Shown here piece by piece: positions 37,572 to 44,281 of a stretch of 45,166 bases of DNA (position 1 is its first letter; every line of letters begins with the position of its first letter). The DNA comes from a virus: positions 1-45,166 of the IMG/VR virus record IMGVR_UViG_3300044699_000097. The stretch is one strand, 5' to 3'. The position numbers were made by a program, and so were the translations under genes. The notes under the pieces are model-generated. The model had not been told where the DNA came from. It searched no databases and was given only the letters and a program-made list of their open reading frames with translations.

Positions 37572-38012
37572 TCACTCATCGGAGATGCCTCCGAGGAGAT
37601 CCTTCAGGGAACGTAGGTCTGAGGCGAGGCGCTCGGCTCGGGCGATTGCGTCATCCCGCTCCTTCTGCATCACCTCGACCTTGCGCTCGGCCACCATGAT
37701 GCGACGCTCCGCATCCTTGATGGAGTCCTGGCCGACCGCCTTCTGCACGTCCTGCACGATCCGGCGGAGACGGCGTAGCTCTTGGGCCATGTCCTTGCGT
37801 GGCGTGTGCACCTCGGCCGCGACGTAGTCCGGGATGACGTGGACGATCGTCCGCTTCATGTTGTTGGTTGCCTCGGCCTCGCCAGCCTTGACGTGCACCT
37901 GCCAGTGCGAGCCGCAGCCACGCTTGGACTCGAACTCCAACCCGCAGTGCTTGCAGCGGTAGGTGATCTGCTCATCCCCGTCAGCCACCAGCTGGCGGAT
38001 GATCGTGTCCAT
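37572..38012 (-). CDS. C2H2 zinc-finger / coiled-coil protein
   Basis: A 146-residue frame with YRCKHCGLEFESKRGCGSHW and QVH, a C2H2-type finger (CxxC with two H), then a long coiled coil (ELRRLRRIVQDVQKAVGQDS, AERRIMVAERKVEVMQKERD). An internal ATG at 37859, preceded by the leader word AACCAAC without a ribosome site, may be a second start. The start at 38012 has no ribosome site, so the finger may instead be the C-terminus of the upstream gene after a one-base slip near 38020. The zinc finger itself is convincing. Confidence 0.6.
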   Translation of the reverse strand: MDTIIRQLVADGDEQITYRCKHCGLEFESKRGCGSHWQVHVKAGEAEATNNMKRTIVHVIPDYVAAEVHTPRKDMAQELRRLRRIVQDVQKAVGQDSIKDAERRIMVAERKVEVMQKERDDAIARAERLASDLRSLKDLLGGISDE

Positions 38013-38560
38013 GATCGGGAGATGTACTGACCCCCATCACTGCTCGCCATGTTGAGGGTGGGCTCGACCCGCTCCGTCGGAACGAACTCGACCGACTGCG
38101 TCTCGCCATCGAGAGCAACCGATGCTCGGGCTTCCTCAATTATCGGAATGATTGGCTCGGGCTCAGGCTCCTCCTCGATCTCCAGCGTCTTCGGGTTGGT
38201 GCTGGCCAGGACGCCCACCTTGGAGATGAGCACCTGGGCGTGAGCCTTGGACATCCCCGTCTGCTTGACGATGACTTCGAGTAGCTCCGTCGTCGGGAGA
38301 CGCCCCTCGGAGTGACCGAGGATGTTGGCCAGCGTCGACCAGAACACCGACTGGCGTACGCCGGTGTCGGTCGGGATGTTGCGAGTGATCCCGCTCCGAG
38401 AGCGCAGCCGAGCGGGAGCACCGCGCTGCTGCACCAGGTTCCAGCCGAGAGCCACCGCCAGCAGGACGACACCTTGCATCCCCTTGTCGGAGATGTTCGA
38501 CAGGTCGACCGGCTTCAGCTGATCGACCATGATCCACTCGTCAGGAAAGTCGGTGGTCAT
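37856..38560 (-). CDS. Unknown protein, C-terminal frame doubtful
   Basis: Starts MTTDFPDEWIMVDQLKPVDL; residues about 25-120 are helical with a possible winged-helix/HTH part (LPTTELLEVIVKQTGMSKAH), then an acidic hinge (EIEEEPEPEPIIPIIEE). Up to about 38025 the frame is convincing; beyond, it overlaps the zinc-finger frame by 157 bases and reads as low-quality sequence ending RPRQPTT, with a TGA that meets ATG 37859 as ATGA. Either the protein ends here or it truly continues into the zinc finger. Confidence 0.55.
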   Translation of the reverse strand: MTTDFPDEWIMVDQLKPVDLSNISDKGMQGVVLLAVALGWNLVQQRGAPARLRSRSGITRNIPTDTGVRQSVFWSTLANILGHSEGRLPTTELLEVIVKQTGMSKAHAQVLISKVGVLASTNPKTLEIEEEPEPEPIIPIIEEARASVALDGETQSVEFVPTERVEPTLNMASSDGGQYISRSWTRSSASWWLTGMSRSPTAASTAGWSSSPSVAAARTGRCTSRLARPRQPTT

Positions 38561-39031
38561 GCGTCAGCCTCCCGGTCGGGAAGCTGCCGGTGTTGAGGTA
38601 GTGGTCGAACTCCTCGTCGTCCATCGAGATGATCCGTGGCGGCGGAACCGTGAACTCGTTGGCGTGCGGAATCACGTCCTGACCGAGCGACTCGGCGTCG
38701 GCCACCACCCGCTGCCACAGGCGACACAGGGCTGCGAGTCCTTCGACGGCCCGCTCCGAGGGAGGCAGGGTGTTGCCCTCTCCGTCCGGCTCCGCTGCAC
38801 ACAGCACGACGGGACCGAACAGCGCCCGAGCCATGAACATCGACGCGGGGGCGTTGAACTGCAACTCCTCAGCAGCGACTCGTCGTCGATGTACATGCCA
38901 ACCTCGTCCGTGCGGACGAAGTCGAACGTGGCGTCGTCGAGCCCTTCTTTGATCCCTTCATAGGTGCAAGGCACCCCCTTGTAGTGGCCGTCTGGTCGGA
39001 CGGCGAGCAGTTTCTTCATGGGCATAGCCAT
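38541..39031 (-). CDS. DUF3846-like protein, one frameshift
   Basis: The ATG at 39031 has AAAGAG and the AACCAAC leader upstream. The protein starts MAMPMKKLLAVRPDGHYKGV, has EVGMYIDDESLL and, after a slip near 38872, LQFNAPASMFMARALFGPVV and a C-terminal helical part ending in the 17-base overlap with the next gene. The order (LAVRPDG, mYidDE, N..As..a, GPVVL) matches the DUF3846 family common in actinobacteria and their phages, function unknown. About 163 residues. Confidence 0.7.
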
Positions 39032-39047
39032 TTCTTGTTCTCTTTCT

Positions 39048-39054
39048 GTTGGTT
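39048..39054 (-). promoter_or_regulatory. AACCAAC leader word
   Basis: On the minus strand AACCAAC lies 17 bases before the ATG at 39031 of the DUF3846-like gene, with AAAGAG between, and 48 bases after a palindromic unit. Confidence 0.6.
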
Positions 39055-39101
39055 GTCGGTCGGGGAGGTCGCCGCAATGCCGAAGCACCACGACGACCCC
39101 C

Positions 39102-39119
39102 CAATTATTTGGATAATTG
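39102..39119. repeat. Palindromic unit copy (TT variant)
   Basis: CAATTATTTGGATAATTG: seven-base arms CAATTAT/ATAATTG around TTGG. It begins two bases past the stop of the leftward gene at 39122-39507 and 70 bases before the next leftward start. A weak hairpin (CACCACG/CGTGGTG) overlaps the gene's last codons. Confidence 0.85.
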
Positions 39120-39121
39120 AG

Positions 39122-39507
39122 TCACCACGAGGACAGATACGTGTACTGCCGTGGTGGTCCCGGATGGCGAGCCGCCTCGTAGGCGAGGATGCTCACCAGT
39201 GCGTTGTGCACGTCCCGACGTCACCGAAGTAGTACTCGTCGTAGTCGGTGTTGCCGAAGAAGAACCTGCCCATCGTGGGCAACAACTCCGGCCCCAGTTC
39301 GGGGTTGTCGAGCACCCGGCGACACGTCTGTGCCAGCCCGGCCATCGCTTCGAGGTGGAAGGGGATGTACTCGCAGTTGGTCTCGCGACCCTCGTTGAGA
39401 TGATCCTCCACCCACTTGTGCAGGAAGTTGACCTTGCGGAAGTAGGCCACCTCGCAGTAGCTATCAGGCTCAGGTCCCTTGCTGAAGAGGTACTGGTCGA
39501 GGCCCAT
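39122..39507 (-). CDS. MGLDxYL-family conserved phage protein, one frameshift
   Basis: ATG overlaps the upstream stop (ATGA). Starts MGLDQYLFSKG, then CEVAYFRKVNFLHKWVEDHL, PELLPTMGRFFFGNTDYDEY, and after a slip near 39225 continues VHNALVSILAYEAARHPGPP and ends LSSW at TGA 39122-39124. The MGLD start, R-K-x-N-x-(L/I)-H-K-W and FFFG-x-T-x-Y-D-E-(W/Y) motifs are those of a widespread phage and prophage family of unknown function, which also ends in SSW, supporting the corrected frame. Confidence 0.75.
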
Positions 39508-39986
39508 CACCACCACTTCCCTTGCCGAGGCGTGTCGGGGAACTCACGGTCAAGCTCGTCCTTGAACTGACCGACAAGATGCTCGACGGCTTCGTCGTTG
39601 ATGGGCAGGATCGGCCCCCGAGCGCAGATGTGCCCACGCTCGTCGATGTAGGCGTCGATGTTGGCGCCACGCATGACGTAGACCACCGCCTTGTCGAACG
39701 CTGCCGAGAGTTCGGGGCTCTTGTTCTCGAAGTACTCGTCGTTGTCGCGCGGGTCGATCTGCAGGAGGAAGCCGTGCTTGTGGAACAGCAGCGTCACCCG
39801 GTTGGCCTGCAAGGCGTCAGCCTCGAAGCCCTGGGCGATGAGGCAGGCGCGGAAGGCGATCGAGATGTCGTTGCCTTCGTTGCCGATCAGCGCTTGCAGG
39901 ATCTCCAGGACCTGATCAACGTCACCGTCGGCCAGTAGCCGTCGGATCACGCGGTCGGCTCGTCCTTCCATGAATCCGTCGTTCAT
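39507..39986 (-). CDS. Unknown 159-residue protein
   Basis: Starts MNDGFMEGRADRVIRRLLAD; ATG preceded by GGAGAG and the AACCAAC leader at 40002-40008. The N-terminal third is helical, the middle reads IAFRACLIAQGFEADALQAN and VTLLFHKHGFLLQIDPRDND, suggesting an alpha/beta fold, and the C-terminus is acidic. I do not recognise it. Intact frame. Confidence 0.75.
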   Translation of the reverse strand: MNDGFMEGRADRVIRRLLADGDVDQVLEILQALIGNEGNDISIAFRACLIAQGFEADALQANRVTLLFHKHGFLLQIDPRDNDEYFENKSPELSAAFDKAVVYVMRGANIDAYIDERGHICARGPILPINDEAVEHLVGQFKDELDREFPDTPRQGKWW

Positions 39987-40001
39987 GTACTCTCCGTTCT
40001 T

Positions 40002-40008
40002 GTTGGTT
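40002..40008 (-). promoter_or_regulatory. AACCAAC leader word
   Basis: On the minus strand AACCAAC is followed by AAGAACGGAGAG and the ATG at 39986. A strong hairpin lies just upstream (40027-40057). Confidence 0.65.
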
Positions 40009-40026
40009 GTTGGTATGGATGCGCCG

Positions 40027-40057
40027 CACGGGGCAGGGAGCGATCCCCTGCCCCGTG
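40027..40057 (-). terminator. Strong hairpin after AAA+ gene
   Basis: A perfect 12-base stem CACGGGGCAGGG/CCCTGCCCCGTG with a seven-base loop, ten bases beyond the stop of the leftward AAA+ gene. No T-run follows on either strand, so it is terminator-like or an mRNA-stabilising hairpin. Confidence 0.6.
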
Positions 40058-40066
40058 GACGTACTG

Positions 40067-41620
40067 CTAGTTGGTGGTGATCTCGAAGCGCTCGTCACCA
40101 CTGTCGATGTGGATGAGCTTCGCTCCGTTGATCCGGCTCTCGATGGCGTCTCGACCGCCGAGTGCATGGTGCCGTAGTCGAGGCTGGCCTCGACCGTGAT
40201 CTCGCTGGCCATCTCCGAGACGATCTCACGCATCGACTGGTCGAGCGGCGGGAGTTCGGGCTTGTGCTCCATCGCAGCCAGCAACATGCGGTGCTGAGTG
40301 CGCAGCGAGTTTGAGCGAGAACACCAGACGCTCGGTCGTGATGTCGCCAGGAGCGACACGTCGACGGTGCTTGGCGACCGAGAACCTGACGGCTCCCTCC
40401 ATCCCCTTCACGAACGAACGCAGGCATGTAGCCCTCGGTCGCTGCGTACACGGCGTCGAAGTCGACGTCGTCGGCCAGTCCCTCGCCACAGATGAGGCGA
40501 GTGAGCTTCTCGACACCGGGACGATCCATCGCCCCGATCTCGATGACCCGGTGAACCGGCCAGGTCGGAACATCCCGGCGGGGATCTTGTCGAGGTAGTT
40601 GGTCGTGTACACGGCCAGCACCTCGTGGTCCTTGGCGTCGGCACCGTCGATCCGATCGAGCAGCTGTGATACCGCTCGGTCGTCACGCAGGTTGACGACG
40701 GTCTCGATGTCCTCACCGAAGATGAGGCACGGGGCGTACATCTGCGCCAGCTGGATCATCTCGAACGGGCTGTCCCCTGGTGCGGACATCAGTGCCGACC
40801 ACCCGTTGCGCACGGCGACGAGGGCAGCGATCTTGCCCATCCCCGTCTTGCCACCACCGAACTCACCGGCGAGGAGCACGGCACGCTTGCCCGCGATGTC
40901 CTCCTCGCTGAGCAGGTCACGGTCACGCATCACCGAGAAGATGAACGCTTCCGCCTCCTCCCACACCTGCTCGGTGAAGACGAACTTCTCCGGCTCGATC
41001 AGGAGCGGTGTCGATGAACCCACCCTTGCCGTCGAACGCCTTGCCCCGGTAGATGGAGTGGTTGTCGAGGAACCGCTGGATGTCGTCGAAGAACCCGACG
41101 ACCCCATCCTCGTGCTTGCGCTTGTGTTGGGCGACGAGATGGCACATCTTGCCGTCCTTGGTCGCACCGACACTGAGTACCCCACCTTCGAGGCCGGGCA
41201 GCACCATGTTCGAGCCGAACGGCACGTTGACCTTCTGCTCCATCGCGGGTCGGCTTGCCGTGCTCGTCGGGTGGCCATCGGTCCAGCCGATCGAGATGCT
41301 CACCTCCTGCGGTGGGTTGGCTCGGCTGCCCTTCGACTGGACGTAGCCGAACCGATCCTTCAGGGTGCGGTAGACGGCGTAGGCACCGTCGTACGGGCGG
41401 TACTTGAACGTGCGCTGGAGATGATCATCTCCTCCTGCGCCTCGGCGTAGCGCATCAGGTCACGCACGCCCTCGATGACGTTGCCCTTGTACACGGCGGG
41501 GATGTTCCACGCTGTGCCACTGAAGGTCATGGTGTCGTCACGAGTGACGGCGCCTCCGATGATCGCCAGCTGCTGCCATGCGGCAGCGGCCAGCTTCTGC
41601 TGAGTCAGTTCATCAGGCAC
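40067..41620 (-). CDS. AAA+ ATPase, frameshifted
   Basis: GTG 41620 follows GGAGAG and the AACCAAC leader. The N-terminal half (KGNVIEGVRDLMRYAEAQEE, VGFFDDIQRFLDNHSIYRGK) is not recognised. The ATPase core has Walker A GEFGGGKTG, a Walker B-like LIFGEDIE, sensor-1 AVYTTNY, and MFRPGRF with the arginine finger, the second region of homology of classic AAA proteins, then a helical lid (LTRLICGEGLADDVDFD). Slips near 41420, 41010, 40560, 40425, 40310 and 40150 break the frame; corrected length is about 517 residues, ending FEITTN. It probably remodels a protein or DNA complex; the substrate is unknown. Confidence 0.8.
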
Positions 41621-41632
41621 TTGCTCTCCTTG

Positions 41633-41639
41633 GTTGGTT
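41633..41639 (-). promoter_or_regulatory. AACCAAC leader word
   Basis: On the minus strand AACCAAC is followed by CAAGGAGAG and the GTG at 41620 of the AAA+ gene. Confidence 0.65.
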
Positions 41640-41652
41640 GTTGGTCGTGCGG

Positions 41653-41949
41653 TCATTCGTCGTCGAAGCCAGGTAGCCCGTCGAGTTCGGTGCGCTCGTC
41701 GAGTTCTGGATCGCCGTGGTCACCGAGGTAGGTGGCCTTGGTCCGGGTTGCTCGGTCGTACACCTCGTAGCCGTACATCCAGTGCCCTGCTTCGGAGGAC
41801 TGGAGGTACACGACGAGCCGTCGCACACGGCCCGATCGTGCTTCGAGGAGCAGGTATGGGCTGCCGTCACGTTGTCCGATCTCGACAACACGGAGCCCCG
41901 CATCCTGGAAGATGGGTGGCACCCGAGGGATTTCGGGTGGGTCGTTCAC
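41653..41949 (-). CDS. Unknown small protein
   Basis: A 98-residue protein with GTG start after AGGAGG. It is beta-rich (GLRVVEIGQRDGSPYLLLEA, RVRRLVVYLQSSEAGHWMYG) with an acidic C-terminal tail (DELDG...FDDE type). A small single-domain fold. It sits between the terminator at 41977-42004 and the AAA+ gene and has no relative I recognise. Confidence 0.7.
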   Translation of the reverse strand: MNDPPEIPRVPPIFQDAGLRVVEIGQRDGSPYLLLEARSGRVRRLVVYLQSSEAGHWMYGYEVYDRATRTKATYLGDHGDPELDERTELDGLPGFDDE

Positions 41950-41976
41950 TGAATAACCTCCTGAATAAATGGGTCA

Positions 41977-42004
41977 AGCCCCCCCACCCGAAGGTGAGGG
42001 GGCT
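41977..42004 (-). terminator. Leftward terminator with UUCG loop
   Basis: On the minus strand AGCCCCCTCACC pairs with GGTGGGGGGGCT (one mismatch) around loop TTCG closed by C-G, the very stable C(UUCG)G tetraloop. A T-containing ATTTATT lies downstream. It follows the palindrome at 42014-42035. Confidence 0.7.
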
Positions 42005-42013
42005 CGCTAACAA

Positions 42014-42035
42014 CTCAATTATGCGGATAATTGAG
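42014..42035. repeat. Palindromic unit copy (GC variant), extended arms
   Basis: CTCAATTAT GCGG ATAATTGAG, nine-base perfect arms. The core 42016-42033 is the shared 18-base unit. It begins six bases beyond the stop of the leftward membrane micro-gene at 42042 and precedes the UUCG-loop terminator. Confidence 0.88.
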
Positions 42036-42041
42036 CTTCGG

Positions 42042-42176
42042 TCAGCCGCAGGCTTTCAGCAGCATCGCGATGAAGAGGATGATCATCAACCATCCTCCGA
42101 AGGTGGCAGCGCCAGCACCGACTCGGTCGTCGAGGTTGCGCTGCGGGTCATGGCCAGGTGAGGGAGGTTCAGCCAC
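42042..42176 (-). CDS. 44-residue membrane micro-protein
   Basis: GTG start inside the previous gene's last codons. Polar start (AEPPSPGHDPQRNLDDRV) then a single hydrophobic span (GGWLMIILFIAMLLKACG). Good codon use and overlap with the upstream gene support it. Unknown function, probable membrane peptide. Confidence 0.55.
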   Translation of the reverse strand: MAEPPSPGHDPQRNLDDRVGAGAATFGGWLMIILFIAMLLKACG

Positions 42177-42375
42177 AGCGGTGCCTCCTCGTGCGTGGGC
42201 CCACGATCAGCTTCGAGCGTGGGATGTACAGCTGGCCGGTGTATGGGTCCTTGGTGACCGCCGGTACTTGTCGGTAGATGTCCAGAATCATCTCGGCGAC
42301 GACGATGGCGATGGTGGCGAAAACGGCAGCGGCCATCAGCCACAGAATCGCCGCCACCCTGTCGTTGGGCGTCAT
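42169..42375 (-). CDS. Single-span membrane protein
   Basis: A 68-residue protein: MTPNDRVAAIL then a hydrophobic span (WLMAAAVFATIAIVVAEMIL) and a soluble tail with TKDPYTGQLYIPRSKLIVGP and an arginine-rich end. ATG overlaps the upstream stop. An indel close to the end could alter the last residues. Unknown function. Confidence 0.65.
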   Translation of the reverse strand: MTPNDRVAAILWLMAAAVFATIAIVVAEMILDIYRQVPAVTKDPYTGQLYIPRSKLIVGPRTRRHRCG

Positions 42376-42533
42376 GACTTGCCTCCGTGGTGCGTCTCGC
42401 AGTGCGCGGCGGCAGCCTCGATGATGTCGGGGATCAGCTGACTGTTGATCTTGAAGAACGAGCGCTTGCACACGCTGCACCACAAGGACAGGTTGTCGCC
42501 CCGCACGCGGATGTTGTGCAGGTCGACGATCAT
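42372..42533 (-). CDS. Small Cys/His zinc-finger-like protein
   Basis: A 53-residue protein with WCSVCKRSFFKIN, then a helix (IPDIIEAAAAHCETHH). CxxC and a C-x-x-H-H group would form one C2H2/C2HC finger. ATG overlaps the preceding stop (ATGA). Function unknown; may bind DNA or RNA. Confidence 0.65.
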   Translation of the reverse strand: MIVDLHNIRVRGDNLSLWCSVCKRSFFKINSQLIPDIIEAAAAHCETHHGGKS

Positions 42534-42622
42534 GACCACCACCGCGTTCCGTAGTACCAAGCGATGGTGCTGATCCAGCCCATCCAGATGAGCACGAGCA
42601 TGTCGTCGACCAGCCTCTTCAT
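42530..42622 (-). CDS. 30-residue membrane micro-protein
   Basis: MKRLVDD followed by a hydrophobic tryptophan-rich segment (MLVLIWMGWISTIAWYY) and GTRWWS. Both ends overlap neighbours by four bases (ATGA), which strongly supports translation. Probable single-span membrane peptide. Confidence 0.6.
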   Translation of the reverse strand: MKRLVDDMLVLIWMGWISTIAWYYGTRWWS

Positions 42623-42885
42623 GGCCGCACCTCACGCAGCCGTGTATCGAGACGGCGAACGAGGTGACCGAGCGTCGTGGCCACCGCAGCCATCTCCGCC
42701 ATCTGGTGGTCGTCCGACTGTGGGTCGACCAGGGTGGAGATGAGCAGGCAGGCCGTGGAGGTGATCACCTCGGCCCCACGCAGCGCTTCGGGTGACTCGC
42801 CCAGGTCGGCGAGCACGGCGGCGACGATGTCGTCCATCGCCCCCATGTAGACCTCGGCCCGAGCGAGAAGCTCTGCCTCGTTCAT
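42619..42885 (-). CDS. Helical protein, unknown
   Basis: An 88-residue all-helical protein starting MNEAELLARAEVYMGAMDDI and ending LVRRLDTRLREVRP. No cysteines or membrane spans beyond a mildly hydrophobic helix (VITSTACLLISTLV). Overlaps both neighbours by four bases. Not recognised. Confidence 0.65.
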   Translation of the reverse strand: MNEAELLARAEVYMGAMDDIVAAVLADLGESPEALRGAEVITSTACLLISTLVDPQSDDHQMAEMAAVATTLGHLVRRLDTRLREVRP

Positions 42886-43336
42886 GACGTGCTCCAGGCC
42901 GAGTAGCCGACGACGTCGAACAGTGCCTTGGTGGCGCAGGCATGGCGGCGTTGATCGCCAGGCCCATCGGCGTCCCGGTACGAGTACACGCCACAGGCGT
43001 GGTATCGGTCGACCAGACGGTGATCACGGAGGTGCAGGGACACGTTGAGTTGCCACCATCCGACGCAGCACGAGGTACGTACGCCGGTCTCAAGGCGGCA
43101 GTTGGACTCACGCCAGCCGATCTGGTCGAAGCGAGCAGGCAGACCTACTGCCGCGCGGTAGTAGTGCATCTCGTCGCAGTCGGAGGCGAAGGTCGGCACT
43201 GAGGTGGTCTCAGGCACTGCGGTGGGTGGGTCGACACGCTCGGCGGGGACGTCGGCGGTGACCGGCACGTTGATGTCTGGTGGCAGGTCGAGCGTGGACG
43301 GGATGAACGCAGGAGCAGGGACAGGATGATGTGCAT
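42882..43336 (-). CDS. Secreted lytic-transglycosylase-like protein, one frameshift
   Basis: ATG 43336 has GAAAGG upstream. It starts MHIILSLLLP, a signal-like segment; a slip near 43300 joins it to a P/V/T-rich spacer and then a domain with IGWRESNC, CCVGWWQLNVSLHLRD and ATKALFDVVGYSAWS. The R-E-S-(N)-C with downstream G-W-W-Q-L-N resembles SLT/transglycosylase domains, in which this glutamate is catalytic. It would cleave peptidoglycan glycan strands outside the membrane. About 151 residues. Alternative: a non-enzymatic wall-binding relative. Confidence 0.6.
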
Positions 43337-43373
43337 GTAGGGAAGCCTTTCAGCAGGTTGACAAGGGGTATAC

Positions 43374-43404
43374 GCTCGCCAGCAACGCGGACGTGCTGGC
43401 GAGC
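43374..43404. repeat. Perfect 11-bp inverted repeat
   Basis: GCTCGCCAGCA and TGCTGGCGAGC separated by nine bases, 38 bases upstream of the transglycosylase-like gene start. GTATACC lies next to it on the minus strand and might be a -10 element. It could be an operator or a second hairpin ending the preceding unit. Confidence 0.55.
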
Positions 43405-43425
43405 GGTGCTCTTGGGGAACGACAA

Positions 43426-43463
43426 AGCCCCCACGCACCGACCGAAGCCGATACGTGGGGGCT
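43426..43463 (-). terminator. Leftward terminator hairpin
   Basis: A perfect ten-base stem AGCCCCCACG/CGTGGGGGCT around an 18-base loop that can itself fold, followed on the minus strand by TTTGTCGTT. It ends the unit containing the gene at 43500-43995, after the palindrome. Confidence 0.7.
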
Positions 43464-43473
43464 GTTGCCGATC

Positions 43474-43491
43474 CAATTATCTGGATAATTG
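43474..43491. repeat. Palindromic unit copy (CT variant)
   Basis: CAATTATCTGGATAATTG, an eight-base perfect inverted repeat with a two-base centre (TG). It lies eight bases beyond the stop of the leftward gene at 43500 and ten bases before the terminator stem. Confidence 0.88.
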
Positions 43492-43499
43492 AGCGACGC

Positions 43500-43995
43500 T
43501 CAGAAGGTCAAGCGCTCCATGACGTTGACCAGGTGACGCAGCGAGTCGAAGGTGTCCTGGTCGAAGGTGTTGTCGCACACCTCGTCGAGCAGCACCTTGC
43601 AGGCACCAGCGATCGCCTCGATGGCGGGAGACCCCGGCGGAGACCGTTGGCTTGGCCTCCTTCGGGGCGTAGGTGCCCATCATCTTCTTGGTCGGCGCCT
43701 TCTTGGTCGGACGCATGGCGTCAGCGAACTTGGCCTCCATCCGGGCAAGAGCGTCGATGCACCGGTTGGTGTAGGCGACAGTGTCACCGCCAAGGAACTC
43801 ACGCTGACGGCCGACGAAGGCATCGAGGTCCTTGACGACGTCGTGGAGCACGTCGGGGCGCATGAAGTTCTTCTGGCCGAGATGGGTGGCGATGGTGGTG
43901 ACCATCTCTCGGTCGGTACCTGCGGGCAGGTCGTGGGCAACAGCGCTGAGGTGCTGCTTGATCGTGGCGAGTCCGAGTGGACGTCCTGTGGGCAT
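43500..43995 (-). CDS. Unknown protein, one frameshift
   Basis: ATG 43995 follows AGGAGA and the AACCAAC leader. Starts MPTGRPLGLATIKQHLSAVA, mostly helical (DVLHDVVKDLDAFVGRQREF, YTNRCIDALARMEAKFADAM), then a lysine-rich hinge (PTKKAPTKKMMG). A slip near 43630 leads to IEAIAGACKVLLDEVCDNTF and an end at MERLTF. About 165 residues. Not recognised. Confidence 0.65.
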
Positions 43996-44013
43996 GATGT
44001 TTCTCCTGTGTGT

Positions 44014-44020
44014 GTTGGTT
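44014..44020 (-). promoter_or_regulatory. AACCAAC leader word
   Basis: On the minus strand AACCAAC is followed by ACACACAGGAGAAAC and the ATG at 43995. Confidence 0.65.
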
Positions 44021-44196
44021 GATACCCCGGCGGACTTGCCGGAGCAGACGGTGACCGTGCATTGGCTCGGTCGATATGTGGGTTTGGTGGCGCACGCCGC
44101 AGCGATTTCGAGGCTGTGATGCCCGTACCTCGTGGATGAGGTGGCACATTGCTGCGTGCTCGGCTGGATCGTGAGCGTCGAATGCATCGGACCAGT

Positions 44197-44214
44197 CAAT
44201 TATCTGGATAATTG
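44197..44214. repeat. Palindromic unit copy (CT variant)
   Basis: CAATTATCTGGATAATTG, identical to the copy at 43474. It lies just past the terminator of the rightmost gene and 202 bases before the next leftward start. On the minus strand its edge forms TTGACT. The interval 43996-44196 has no convincing gene. Confidence 0.88.
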
Positions 44215-44218
44215 GGCA

Positions 44219-44265
44219 AAGCAAAGGCCCGGCTTTCTGATTATCCAGAAAGCCGAGCCTTGCTT
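44219..44265 (-). terminator. Long bidirectional terminator hairpin
   Basis: Arms of about 20 bases (44219-44239 and 44246-44265) pair with few mismatches around loop ATTATC. On the minus strand it is followed by TTTGCTTTG. It begins 16 bases beyond the stop of the rightmost gene. Its centre shares ATTATCCAGA with the palindromic unit. Confidence 0.8.
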
Positions 44266-44281
44266 ACTCACTGCCTATATC

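Noticed and set aside
38137-38154. A further palindrome copy, CAATTATCGGAATGATTG
   Set aside because: It has two differences from the consensus, lies inside a coding frame (I-I-P-I-I-E-E region) and is not at a gene end, so it is probably chance or a decayed copy.
43997-44196. A small gene in the 200-base gap before the gene at 43995
   Set aside because: Frames here lack a ribosome site and give no coherent protein; it is more likely a leader or promoter interval.
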